DNA from: Streptomyces sp. I6
GTDB taxonomy: Bacteria; Actinomycetota; Actinomycetes; Streptomycetales; Streptomycetaceae
Length of the DNA stretch: 64,000 nt
Assembly (NCBI GenBank): GCA_003725745.1
Contig: RHDP01000001.1
Location: forward strand, 675,001 to 739,000
Direction: 5' to 3'
In this document: positions 48,263 to 57,446 of the stretch, in pieces
How the letters are laid out: every line of letters begins with the position of its first letter
Position numbering within the stretch: the first letter of the stretch is position 1
Translations under genes and position numbers: made by a program
The notes under the pieces: generated by a model
Told to the model about the DNA's origin: nothing
The model's database searches: none
Seen by the model: the letters and a program-made list of their open reading frames with translations, nothing else

Positions 48263-49030
48263 TCAGAACGGCCTGCGCCCGATGACCTTGCCTGCCCGGG
48301 CGCCGACGCCCCAGGCCGTGACCCGCCACAGGGCTTCGACGACGATGTCGCGGCTCATCTTCGAGTCGCCAAGCTCGCGCTCCACGAAGGTGATCGGCAC
48401 CTCCACCACGTGGAATCCGGCCTCCACGGCCCGCCGTGCGAGGTCCACCTGGAAGCAGTAGCCCTGCGAGGCCACACCGTCCAGCCCCAGCCCTTCCAGG
48501 GCCTCCTTGCGGAAGGCGCGGAAGCCGCCCGTGACGTCGCGGATCGGCACGCCGAGCAGCAGCCGCGAGTAGGTGCTGCCGCCGCGCGAGAGGAACTCAC
48601 GGGACTTGGGCCAGTTCACGACCCGCCCGCCGGGCACCCACCGGGAGCCGAGCACGAGGTCGGCGCCCTTGAGCGCGGTGAGGAGCCGGGGCAGCTCCTC
48701 CGGCTGGTGGGAGCCGTCGGCGTCCATCTCGACCAGGACGCCGTAGCCGCGGTCGATGCCCCAGCGGAAGCCGGCGAGGTAGGCGGCGCCGAGGCCCTCC
48801 TTGCCCTTGCGGTGCAGGACGTGGACCTGACCGTCCTGGGCCGCGAGCTCGTCGGCGATCTTCCCCGTCCCGTCGGGGCTGTTGTCGTCGGCGACCAGGA
48901 CGTCGGCCTCCGGCACGGCGGCACGCACCCGGGAGACGATCGGCTCGATGTTCTCCGCCTCGTTGTAGGTCGGAATGATCACCAAGGCTCTGCCGAGCGG
49001 GCCGTATCGCCGCTGACCGCCGTCGTTCAT
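48263..49030 (-). CDS. ppm1: polyprenol monophosphomannose synthase (DPM1-like GT2)
   Basis: This 255-residue GT2 enzyme transfers mannose from GDP-mannose to polyprenyl phosphate, supplying protein O-mannosylation and glycolipid synthesis. Motifs are [14 protein letters not shown], the nucleotide-binding [17 protein letters not shown], the metal-site [28 protein letters not shown] and [19 protein letters not shown]. The ATG at 49030 ([10 protein letters not shown]) begins the conserved part; the longer open frame is not supported. No C-terminal membrane domain is present, so a separate membrane partner is likely. The assignment is strong, and the position next to rbpA-fxsA supports it. Confidence 0.93.
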   Translation of the reverse strand: MNDGGQRRYGPLGRALVIIPTYNEAENIEPIVSRVRAAVPEADVLVADDNSPDGTGKIADELAAQDGQVHVLHRKGKEGLGAAYLAGFRWGIDRGYGVLVEMDADGSHQPEELPRLLTALKGADLVLGSRWVPGGRVVNWPKSREFLSRGGSTYSRLLLGVPIRDVTGGFRAFRKEALEGLGLDGVASQGYCFQVDLARRAVEAGFHVVEVPITFVERELGDSKMSRDIVVEALWRVTAWGVGARAGKVIGRRPF

Positions 49031-49538
49031 GCTGCCCCTTAACGTCCGTACGCAGAGACCCACCATAGCGAGCACCGCGGACGGAACGACGACGGCACGG
49101 TGCGGGGCCGAAGGGTCGGGCCCGGCGTCCTTCGGGCCGGCCCGGGATCCGCTGGCTGCGGGTCGGCCGAGAGCCGTTGTCTACTGAACGCCGGGCCCCA
49201 CCCGGGTCGCACCCTCCCCCGGGCTCCGTCGGAGCAGGGGGACCCCCACCGGCAGCGGCCGTCCCTCGCCCCGAGGCGCGGGCGCTGGACCTGGCTCCCA
49301 GTGGCGGGGGCCGGTGCGGCGCCCCACCCCCTGGCCCAGCGGCGTTCGACGACTGCGTGGAGGCCGGCCGGTCGGTGGTCCTTCGGTGGACCCGGCCGAA
49401 CCTACCGGCCGACGGGCGCCGCCTGTCAACAGTGGTGCGATCTGCGGCGATTGACCGATTCGACCGATCAGCGAAGAAGATCCGCAGGTCGTGGAGGAAC
49501 CCGCGCGGCGGCGTACGCCGGCACGCTCCGTCCCGATG
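49031..49538. other. spacer without a supported gene
   Basis: A stretch near 49209-49260 (CTCCGTCGGAGCAGGGGGAC) contains short inverted repeats and resembles dispersed spacer repeats seen in Streptomyces genomes. No coding pattern is recognised on either strand. Confidence 0.4.
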
Positions 49539-51160
49539 TCACTCGCCCGGCCGCACGTAGACCGTTCGCCCGCGGACCACGGTCCGCAGGCACTCCGGAA
49601 GGGGGTTTCCGGGAGTGAGATCGGGCAGGCCGGGGGTGCCGGAGCGGGGGTCGGTGGACCAGCGGGCGACCCGGTCGTCCGGTGCCTGGACCACGAGGCC
49701 GCCGGTGCGCCAGACCGCGTAGTCCGCGGGCGCTCCGGGCACCAGCACGCCCCCGTCGTCGCGGCCGACGGCACGCCAGCCACCCCGGGTGTGCGCGGTG
49801 AAGGCGGCGCGCACGGAGATCCGGTGCTCGGGGGTGCGGTGGAAGGCGGCGGCCCTGACGGTGCCCCATGGATCCACCGGGGTGACCGGGCTGTCCGAGC
49901 CGAAGGCGAGCGGGACCCCGGCGCGCAGCAGGGCGGCGTACGGATTGAGGGTGCGGGCCCGCTCGATGCCCAGGCGCCGGGCGTACATCCCGGTGTCGCC
50001 GCCCCAGGCCGCGTCGAAAGCGGGCTGCACCGAGGCGGTCAGGCCGAACTCGGCGAACGCGGCGACCGTTTCCGGGGTGAGCATCTCGGCGTGCTCGACC
50101 CGGTGGCGGGCGGCCCGGACGCGGGCCAGGCCGAGAGCGCTCGCGGCGGCCTCCAGACCCGAGACGACGTTGCCGATCGCGCGGTCGCCGATGGCGTGGA
50201 AGCCGGCCTGGAGCCCGGCCTCGGTGCACGCGGTGACATGCGCGGCGACGGCGGCCGCGTCGAGATGGGCGGCACCCGCGTGCGCGGCGTCGGCGTACGG
50301 CTCGCTCAGGCAGGCGGTGTGCGAGCCCAGCGAGCCGTCGGCGAAGAGGTCTCCGGCCGCGCCGGCGGCTCCGAGGGCACGGGCCCGCTCCACGTCCGTG
50401 TCGGCCCAGTACCCCACGACCCGCGGCCCCGGCCCGTCGGCAGCCGTCCCGAGGAGTCCGGTGAAGTCGCCCTCGGAGGAGATGTCGGGCCCGCCGCACT
50501 CGTGGACGGTTCCGATGCCGAGCGACGCGGCGTGCCGCAGGGCGGCCCGCTGGGCCTCGGTCCGCTGCCCGGGCGAGACCGAGGAGTACGCGGCGGAGCG
50601 CACGGCGTGGTGCGCCGCGCCGGTGAGCGGCTCGCCGTCGCGGAAGCCTGTCATGTCCCGGACCGCGGGCACGAGGTCGAGCATCGCGGTGGTGACCAGG
50701 GCGGAGTGGACATCGATGCGGGTGAGGTAGAGGGGGCGGCCTCCGGTGAGCCCGTCCAGCTCCTCCCTGCCGAGCGGCCGCTGCTCGGGCCAGCGGGCGG
50801 CGTCCCAGCCGTGCCCGATGAGGATGCGGTCGGCGGGCCGCGCCCCGGCGTACGCCCGGACGCGTTCCGCCGCCTCGGCGAGCGAGGCGGCGGTGGAGAG
50901 GTCGAGTCCGGTGAGTGCGAGGCCCGTCGCGGTGGTGTGGACGTGCGCGTCCACGAAGGCCGGGGTGACAAGGGCGCCCTCGAGGTCGACCACCTCGTCC
51001 ACGCCCGAGGTGAAGGCGTCCGCGGCGCCCTCGGAACCCACCCAGGCGACGTGCCCGTGCTCGACGACCATCGCGGTGGCGAAGGGGTCGGCGGGCTGTG
51101 GACTTCCCCACCGCGCAGCAGCACGGTGCGGTGTTCGGCCTGGGGCGCGCTCTGACTCAT
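49539..51160 (-). CDS. YtcJ-type metal-dependent amidohydrolase, one frame break
   Basis: This protein of about 540 residues is an amidohydrolase family 3 TIM-barrel hydrolase. The metal-binding HxH is in TPAFVDAHVHTTATG. Further family features are LFADGSLGSHTA, AGFHAIGDRAIGNVVS, HRVEHAEMLTPE and FGSDSPVTPVDPWG with the metal Asp. The N-terminal MSQSAPQAEHRTVLLRGG continues after a one-base break near 51098 into TAMVVEHGHVAWVG. The ATG at 51160 is chosen for that reason. The substrate (an amide, imide or hydantoin) is unknown. An Lrp regulator gene follows ten bases upstream on the same strand, so they may be co-transcribed. Confidence 0.9.
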
Positions 51161-51169
51161 GGGAACAGC

Positions 51170-51610
51170 CTAGATTCGCGGCGGCCGTGCCTCGTACGGG
51201 GTGGAGAGCACCACGGTCGTGCGGGTGGAGACGCCGGCCAGCGTACGGATCTGGCCGAGCAGCTCCTCCAGCTCGAGCGGGGTTCCGACGCGGACCTTGA
51301 GGATGTAGTTCTCGTCGCCGGCGACGCTGTGGCAGGCCTCGATCTCGGGCACGCCCGCCAGCCGCTCGGCGATGTCGTCGGGGGCGCTCGGGTCGAAGGG
51401 TTTCACCGAGATGAACGCGGTGAGGGGCAGGCCGACCTCCTCGGGGTCGACGACGGCGGCATACCCCCGGATGACGCCCCGCTGCTCGAGCCGGCGCACC
51501 CGCTGGTGCACCGCCGAGGTGGACAGGCCCGTGGCCCTGCCCAGATCGGTGTAGCTCATGCGCCCGTCCCTGACGAGCAACTCGACGATCTGACGATCCA
51601 GCTCCTCCAT
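51170..51610 (-). CDS. Lrp/AsnC-family transcriptional regulator
   Basis: This 146-residue protein has an N-terminal helix-turn-helix (LDRQIVELLVRDGRMSYTD, RATGLSTSAVHQRVRRLEQ) and a C-terminal RAM ligand domain (FISVKPFDPSAPDDIAER, ACHSVAGDENYILKVRV). It responds to amino acids in the family. The ATG at 51610 is the expected start. It precedes the amidohydrolase gene by only ten bases, so a shared operon and local regulation are likely. Confidence 0.94.
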   Translation of the reverse strand: MEELDRQIVELLVRDGRMSYTDLGRATGLSTSAVHQRVRRLEQRGVIRGYAAVVDPEEVGLPLTAFISVKPFDPSAPDDIAERLAGVPEIEACHSVAGDENYILKVRVGTPLELEELLGQIRTLAGVSTRTTVVLSTPYEARPPRI

Positions 51611-51815
51611 GCAGGTCAACCTATTGCCCCCGGAACGTTCCGGCACAGTCGGCCGCCCCCTTGCCCGGGCACCTGCGGCAGGCATGTGACGAACGCCACA
51701 GTCGAGGGGCGGTGTCCGCCGGGGCCGCGCGGTTACCCCGGGGGCCGGACGGGAAGTGCTTGGTGTGGTCGAGGCCGCAAGTGCCTGGTCGGCCCACCCG
51801 AGGGGGAGATCTTCC

Positions 51816-52220
51816 ATGCAGAGTGTGAAGCGCACCGGACGCCACGAACCGGAGCCTGTCGATTCCGTCGCACCTCACGAGGACGACGAGCTCGACTCCC
51901 ACGACACCTTCGAGATGTACCGGGTCGTCTGCCCGGACTGCGCGCAGCCGATCGCGCTGCTCGCGGACGAGCATGTGCTCCCCGAGCACGCGCTGTGCCC
52001 CACGCCGTGGAACCCGTTCGTGCTCGCGGTCTGCGCGGGGACGGGACGGGCCGCGGCGGACGCCCGCCCGGCCGACGACACGCTCGAGGTGCAGGAGCAG
52101 GACACCGCACTGCTGCTGACGCTCCCTCAGGGACTGGACTGGCGGACGCAGCCCTTCTCGCACGTCGGCGGCCCGGGCTCACGGCCCCTGAAGGTGCCCC
52201 CGATGCGGCGGGCCGCCTGA
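51816..52220 (+). CDS. small conserved hypothetical protein with CxxC motif
   Basis: This 134-residue soluble protein has an acidic N-terminal part (HEDDELDSHDTFEMY) followed by VVCPDCAQPIALLADEHVLP, in which one CxxC and a later Cys could bind zinc. The C-terminal part (LLLTLPQGLDWRTQPFSHVG) is unrecognised. The ATG at 51816 follows GAGGGGGAGA. It is divergent from the Lrp gene. The function is unknown. Confidence 0.78.
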   Translation: MQSVKRTGRHEPEPVDSVAPHEDDELDSHDTFEMYRVVCPDCAQPIALLADEHVLPEHALCPTPWNPFVLAVCAGTGRAAADARPADDTLEVQEQDTALLLTLPQGLDWRTQPFSHVGGPGSRPLKVPPMRRAA

Positions 52221-52567
52221 GCCCTCCGCCCCTCGCGGGTTCCCCCGTGCCGCGACGGCAGTGCTGCCGTGGTACGGGAACGGCCTCGTCCGGCCGTCGT
52301 CCGCGGCCGCCCGGCGGCCTTGTGACGGCATGTCACGGACGCGGGCCACCCGTCCGCCTCCTTCGGGGCGCCGGCGGGCTCGTCCACGCACCGCACGAAC
52401 CGGCGGCGCCGGATCGCGGACGCGTGGTGCACGGCGCGCCCGCGCACCACGGTGACAGGGCGAACCGGTGCGCGAGCGGGACCGGGGGTGACTCCGCACG
52501 GCCGGGCGCCGTTGGGACGGGCATGACCGCGCAGCACCCCGAGGGCGGCCGGGGCCGCCGCCCGCTG

Positions 52568-52771
52568 ATGACGCCACGTCAGGAAGAATCGGTTCCGCAC
52601 CCGCCGGATCCGCCGATCTACCGCGATCTGCTGCACCGTTGGGCCGGTGCGGGACGGACCCTGCCGGGCCGCCGTGACCATGAGTGGAACCGGCTCACGG
52701 CGGCGCCGGTGTGGACCGGCAGAACCGGCTGGATCAGCGGGACTCCGGCCCGGCCAGGTGACGGGCGATGA
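52568..52771 (+). CDS. possible small hypothetical protein
   Basis: A 67-residue frame reads PPIYRDLLHRWAGAGRTLPG and DHEWNRLTAAPVW, with balanced composition unlike the surrounding Arg/Pro-rich noise. It overlaps the end of the convergent acyl-CoA dehydrogenase gene by 38 bases. The ATG at 52568 is a guess, and a longer form from 52523 is possible. No motif is recognised. The rest of 52221-52733 holds nothing supported. Confidence 0.35.
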   Translation: MTPRQEESVPHPPDPPIYRDLLHRWAGAGRTLPGRRDHEWNRLTAAPVWTGRTGWISGTPARPGDGR

Positions 52772-53906
52772 CCATCCGCTGGATCTGGTTGGTGCCCTCG
52801 ACGATCTGCAGCACCTTCGCCTCGCGCATCAGCCGCTCCACGGGGAAGTCCGCGGTGTAGCCGTAACCGCCGAGGACCTGCACGGCGTCCGTGGCCACCT
52901 GCATCGCCGTGTCGGTGCAGAACAGCTTGGCCATCGCCGCCTCCTTCGAGAACGGCAGCCCCCGGTCGCGCAGCCGCGCGGCGGCGAGGTAGAGCGCACG
53001 CCCCGCCTCGACCTTCGTGGCCATGTCGGCGAGCATGAAGCGCAGGCCCTGGAAGTCGGCGATGGGGCGGCCGAACTGCCGCCTGCCGGTGGCATAGGAG
53101 AGGGACTCGTCGAGGGCGGCCTGCGCCACGCCGATCGCACAGGCGGCGATGCCGAGGCGCCCCGAGTCGAGGGCGGAGAGCGCGATCGCGAAACCCTGCC
53201 CCTCGTCGCCGATCCTGCGGGAGTCGGGAACGCGCACACCGTCGAAGTGGAGCTGAGCGGTGGGCGAGCCCTTCATGCCCATCTTCTTCTCGGGCGCGGC
53301 CGCGCTCAGTCCCTCCGCGTCGCCCGGCACCAGGAACGCCGAGATGCCGCGGGCGCCTTCGCCCCCGGTCCGGGCCAGCACGGTGTAGAAGTCGGCGATC
53401 CCGCCGTGGGTGATCCATGCCTTGGTCCCGGTGATGACCCAGTCGTCGCCGTCGCGCTCGGCCTTGGTGCGCAGCGAGGCCGCGTCCGAGCCGGACGACG
53501 GCTCGGAGAGGCAGTACGCGCCGAGCAAACCCCCGCCGAGCATCGCGGCGAGGTGCTCGGCACGCTGCTCCTTGGTCCCGTAGCCGGCGAGCGCGTGGCA
53601 GGCGAGGGAGTGGACGCTGACGCCGAGGCCCACGGTGAGGCGGGCCCCGGCCAGTTCCTCGAGGACCTGCAGATAGACCTCGTAGGGCTGGTCGCCCCCG
53701 CCGTACTCGGAGCCGTAGGGGAGACCGAGCAGTCCCGACTCGGAGAGCAGGGAGAACACTTCGCGCGGGAAGCGGCCTGCTTCCTCCTCCTCGGCCGCGC
53801 GTGGAGCGATCTCCCGCTGGACGATCTCACGGACCAGGGCGATCAGATCCCTGGCCTCCTCGGTGGGCAGTGTGCGGTCCACCGGCTGCGGGGCGCGGTC
53901 GGGCAT
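52734..53906 (-). CDS. acyl-CoA dehydrogenase
   Basis: This 390-residue flavoenzyme oxidises acyl-CoA to the 2,3-enoyl-CoA. FAD and substrate motifs are YCLSEPSSGSDAASLRTKAE, WITHGGIADFYTVLART, GRRQFGRPIADFQGLRF and VLGGYGYTADFPVERL. The catalytic Glu is in KVLQIVEGTNQIQRMVIARH. The ATG at 53906 fits. The chain length is not readable from sequence. No electron-transfer flavoprotein or thiolase gene adjoins it, so it is a single-gene unit. Confidence 0.95.
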   Translation of the reverse strand: MPDRAPQPVDRTLPTEEARDLIALVREIVQREIAPRAAEEEEAGRFPREVFSLLSESGLLGLPYGSEYGGGDQPYEVYLQVLEELAGARLTVGLGVSVHSLACHALAGYGTKEQRAEHLAAMLGGGLLGAYCLSEPSSGSDAASLRTKAERDGDDWVITGTKAWITHGGIADFYTVLARTGGEGARGISAFLVPGDAEGLSAAAPEKKMGMKGSPTAQLHFDGVRVPDSRRIGDEGQGFAIALSALDSGRLGIAACAIGVAQAALDESLSYATGRRQFGRPIADFQGLRFMLADMATKVEAGRALYLAAARLRDRGLPFSKEAAMAKLFCTDTAMQVATDAVQVLGGYGYTADFPVERLMREAKVLQIVEGTNQIQRMVIARHLAGPESR

Positions 53907-54619
53907 GGCGGCGCTCTCCTCCCTGTCGGGCGCTGCGGCGGCCGCACGCCAAGGGTTGAGCGGCGCCGCCGGACGTCACTGGTGCGCCGATGCTGCCCTC
54001 CCGGATCACGGAAGTGGCTGACCAGCGGCTGTGTGGCGGCTTGAGTATGCCCCATCGGACGGCGTCCGTCACGGGCGGAAGCCACGCCCCTCGGCCGCTC
54101 CGGGCGCACCGCGGGCATCCGGAACCACCAGGCCGGCGGCGCGAGCACCGGCGGGCAGGAGGATCGCGCGGCGGGACCTTTCGGCCGGTGCACCCGGTGA
54201 ACGGCGCGGGCTGGGCACGGGCACGGGCGCCGCGGGCACGGGCGCCGCGGATGTGGGCACGGGCACGGGCACCGCGGATGTGGGCCGGGGCGGCGCACCC
54301 TCGGAACGATGGCCTCCCCGCGACCGCCGCGAGGGTGGCGCGGTGCGGTGGGCAGTGCCTCGCGGCACATGCTTCCGGAGGCCGGGCGGGGACGGCCGGG
54401 GCCCGGTCGCCTCGACCGGCCGGACCGGGGGATGACCGGGGCCCGGTCGCCTCGACCGGCCGGACCGGGGACGGCCGGGGGCGCGGGACCCACCTCCCGC
54501 CACCGCACGCACGCACGGTCGGTCGGTCGGTCGGACGGACGGTCGGACACGAGGACACACCCGTCGAGCGCGAGGCCGGCGGGGGCCTCCCGTACCGCAC
54601 GCGCGGACGCGTGCCGGCG
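53907..54619. other. repeat-rich spacer upstream of the acyl-CoA dehydrogenase gene
   Basis: No gene is supported. A 34-base sequence starting CCGGGGCCCGGTCGCC is repeated exactly at 54397 and 54437 (period 40). Other tracts are GGCACGGGC runs near 54216-54275 and GGTC/GGAC tetranucleotides near 54519-54545. Confidence 0.5.
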
Positions 54620-54769
54620 TCAGAGGAGCCCGGCCTGGGTGACGAGCATCGCGAGCACCACCACGAGGAGCCACCCCAGGACGTGTTCGACGATCTCGGG
54701 GCCGTCGTCCCCGGGGCCCCCGGTGCGGGCCCGCGCGACGGAGGCGGTGGCGGCGGTGGTCGTGGTCAT
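54620..54769 (-). CDS. small C-terminal-anchored membrane protein
   Basis: A 49-residue frame starting at the ATG at 54769 has a Thr/Ala-rich N-terminus, a middle part GDDGPEIVEHV and one membrane helix LGWLLVVVLAMLVTQAGLL at the very end. The hydrophobic helix is hard to explain as noise in this GC-rich DNA. It lies 160 bases after the peptidase gene on the same strand. The function is unknown. Confidence 0.55.
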   Translation of the reverse strand: MTTTTAATASVARARTGGPGDDGPEIVEHVLGWLLVVVLAMLVTQAGLL

Positions 54770-54929
54770 GGCGGCTCGCTCGGTCGTCCTGGTGGTTTCC
54801 GGTCGCCCCCCGGTAGGTCCCGCCCCGCCCTGCCGGGAGGTGCTTGGGGACCTGCCCCGACCACAGTGCCGGCCGCGCCGTCCCCGGTCAGTGACACCGG
54901 TCACGGCCGCCCGCCACGGCGGCTGCGCG

Positions 54930-56279
54930 TCAGCCGATGCCGAGGGCGGCGAGGGCCTTGCGCTGGGCGGCCGTCGGGCGCTCGGGCCAGAAGAGGTAGC
55001 AGACCCCGCCTGTGCCGGACGCCACCTTCCCACCCGCGTCGTACCGCTTGGTGCGGAGCCAGATCGTCTCCCACTCCGCCCGCCGGTACACCCGGCGGAC
55101 GGCGTCGTTGGCGGGTGAGGCCGGATCGTTCGCGATCACGTCCCCGCCGGGGGTGAAGCCGACCACCGTCATCAGATGGCCGGAGGTCCCGTAGCCGGCC
55201 CCGGTCAGCTCCCGCTCCAGGAACGACTGGGAGGTGACGGCCGGGATGCCCGCCTCGACGAGCGACTCCAGCCGGTCGAGCGACTCCAGCCTGGTGACCA
55301 CGGCGTTCATGTCGTGGTACGAGGCCGCGTACGCGGCGTTGAACGGCCAGTTCCCGCAGCCCTCGTACCGGTGGTCGTAGGTGTGGCGGGCCGCGTGGCA
55401 GACCTGGGGATCGGCGAAGTCGGGGTCCACCCAGGCCAGGTCCTCAGGCGTCGGCCCGCGGCCCCAGTACTCGACGACCATCTGCGAGGAGGTGGGGCTG
55501 CACCAGGCCTCACCGCCGTTGTCGTACTCGGGGTACCGGCCGATGTGGATGTTCTGCGAGTAGCGCGGCACCACCAGCTCACGGGTGACCCGGGGCGTGG
55601 AGGCCGGCACCGTGAAGCGGTCCGGGATGTCCGAGGCCATGGCTCCGACGCGCCACACGCTCGGTGTGAGCGCCGTCCCCGGCCGCCGGTGGAGCGTCAG
55701 GCGGAGCCGGTACGCGACCAGCCGCAGTCCACTCGACGGGCCCACGGAGAGGGTGTCGGTCCACACGCGGCTCCTGCCGTCGCTCTGGCCGTCCACGGAG
55801 GTGCGCCGGACATCCGCGTCGCCCGCCGCCCAGCGGCCCATGACGAACCACGGGGTGGTGCCTCCGTCGTCGTAGGTGCCGGACAGCTCGATCTGCAGCC
55901 ACGTCCCGGCGGGTGTGCGGGCGTTCCAGGAGGCGATGACCTCGGTCGCGGCCACCCGGGGGCGGTGCTCCGGCGAGGTCCACCTCGCGTACTCCCAGTC
56001 GGCGGTACGGCCGGTGTGGGGGTCCGTGTACCGCGTACGGCCCGCGGGGGTGCCGATGACCAGCGCGGGCCGGTCGCCCGAGGCGATGAGGGTGCCCGCC
56101 CCCTCGCCGCCGCGCCAGTCCGCGCCGGAGTTCCAGAAGCGGTTGTCCACGAGGGGACGCGGCCGGGCTGCGGACGGCGGGGCCGCCGCCGCGGGGGCGG
56201 CGGAGGACGGCGGGCTTGCGCCAGCCGCGGCCGCGAGTGCCGCGGTCAGTACGGTTCTGCGCGAGGCAGGGGTGGTCAT
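54930..56279 (-). CDS. secreted C39-type cysteine peptidase-like protein
   Basis: This 449-residue exported protein has a signal peptide beginning TTPASRRTVLTAALAAA, with twin arginines that suggest the Tat route. The middle (residues 45-215) is a beta-rich domain. The C-terminal part is peptidase C39_2-like: the catalytic Cys is in GGEAWCSPTSSQMVVEYWG, the His in GTSGHLMTVVGFTPGG and the Asp/Asn in VIANDPASPAND. It probably acts on an extracellular substrate. The start ATG at 56279 is firm. No partner is evident nearby. Confidence 0.88.
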   Translation of the reverse strand: MTTPASRRTVLTAALAAAAGASPPSSAAPAAAAPPSAARPRPLVDNRFWNSGADWRGGEGAGTLIASGDRPALVIGTPAGRTRYTDPHTGRTADWEYARWTSPEHRPRVAATEVIASWNARTPAGTWLQIELSGTYDDGGTTPWFVMGRWAAGDADVRRTSVDGQSDGRSRVWTDTLSVGPSSGLRLVAYRLRLTLHRRPGTALTPSVWRVGAMASDIPDRFTVPASTPRVTRELVVPRYSQNIHIGRYPEYDNGGEAWCSPTSSQMVVEYWGRGPTPEDLAWVDPDFADPQVCHAARHTYDHRYEGCGNWPFNAAYAASYHDMNAVVTRLESLDRLESLVEAGIPAVTSQSFLERELTGAGYGTSGHLMTVVGFTPGGDVIANDPASPANDAVRRVYRRAEWETIWLRTKRYDAGGKVASGTGGVCYLFWPERPTAAQRKALAALGIG

Positions 56280-56452
56280 GGGACCTCCGGGAGCGTTCTC
56301 GGGGGCGCGTCGCCGGGCCGACTATCCCCGGTCCCGGACGACTTCCGCCAGGGACGCGCGGCGCGTCGGCACCACCGGCACCGGTCTCGACCAGTGGCAT
56401 GACCCGCGGCGGCCCGCCGGCAGGTCCGCGTACCCCCGTTAGGGTGATCCCC

Positions 56453-57077
56453 ATGGGCCGCCCCTGCCACTCGATCGTGCCGCCACCGCACTGCGCGCGC
56501 TGCCGCCGTCCTGCGGTCCGGTCCGGCTGGTCGCCGTGGACGGCCACGCGGGCTCCGGCAAGAGCACCTTCGCGGGCCTGCTCGCCGAGGCCCTCGGCGG
56601 GGCGCCGGTGCTCCGCCTCGACGACCTCGCGACCCACGACGAACTCTTCTCCTGGACCGGCCGCCTGCTCGGGCAGGTGATCGGTCCGTGGTCCCGGGGG
56701 CACGGCGCCCTCTACCACCCGTACGACTGGGAGCTGCGCCGCTTCGGGCCTCCGCGCGGTCTGCCCGCCGCGCCGCTCGTCCTCGTCGAGGGCGTGGGCG
56801 CGGGCCGCCGCGCGCTGCGGCCCCATCTGGCCGGGCTGCTGTGGATGGAGCGGGACCCGCGGGGTCGTGGATGCGGGGCCGGCGCCGGGACGGGCCGGAG
56901 CTCGCAGGCTTCTGGGACGCCTGGACGGCGGCCGAGAGCCGGCACTTCGCGGACGATCCCTCGCGGCCCTTCGCCGACACCCTGATACGCGAGTCACCCG
57001 AGGGGTACGAGTGGCTGCCAGGGCCGGGCGCGACAGCGGGGGCGAACCACTACCTCACTCAGTGTCACCAGGCCTGA
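56453..57077 (+). CDS. uridine-kinase-like P-loop protein, two frame breaks
   Basis: This protein of about 208 residues has the P-loop VDGHAGSGKSTFAGLLAE and a Walker B/lid region like uridine kinases (LVLVEGVGAGRRALRPH, LLWMERDP). It continues after a break near 56865 as GPELAGFWDAWTAAESRHF and ends GANHYLTQCHQA. The start ATG at 56453 is joined to the P-loop frame by one added C near 56463. Both breaks fit single-base losses. It is probably a cytosolic kinase of nucleoside-type or unknown substrate. Confidence 0.8.
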
Positions 57078-57446
57078 CCGGCGTACCGAGCGGCCCGGAA
57101 TCCACCCTGCCGGGTGCGCCAACTCTGCTTGACCCAGGGCCCTTACAGGTCTTACGTTCTCAATGTGCGGCTTTTCAGAGCCGCCCGGACGCGAAGCCCC
57201 CGGTTGTTCCCCGTGATCGGGGGCTTCGTTCTGCCCCCCGGCGCCTTCTCGCGGCACCCTTCCGGCACTCCTCGCTCACCCAGGGTGACCGTCCACCCCG
57301 TGCCCGCGCGCCCTTAATCAGCCCCCCCATGCCCGGGTACCATGCACTCCGGTGCGGTCAATTCCCGTCCACGACACGGTGGTTCGGCACGCTCCGCCGG
57401 GCATCCGCCCGGCGGACAGCACGGGGGCAGGTATGTGGGGGACCGG
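57078..57446. other. spacer between the kinase-like and EccA-like genes
   Basis: No gene is supported. The segment holds the terminator hairpin at 57192-57228. A TTGACC with a TTACGT 17 bases downstream (57131-57159) could be a promoter, but the match is weak. Confidence 0.45.
57192..57228 (+). terminator. terminator-like hairpin after the kinase-like gene
   Basis: CGAAGCCCCCG and CGGGGGCTTCG form an eleven-pair stem with a 15-base loop, followed by TTCTG. The position, about 115 bases after the stop, suits transcription termination. Confidence 0.65.

Noticed and set aside
53990-55156. Plus-strand gene across the 53.9-54.6 kb spacer
   Set aside because: The translation is repeat-driven Arg/Ala/Gly sequence and runs into the antisense of the peptidase gene.
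57078-57360. tRNA gene in the spacer before the EccA-like gene
   Set aside because: The only stable structure is the terminator hairpin at 57192-57228; no cloverleaf or T-loop sequence is seen.
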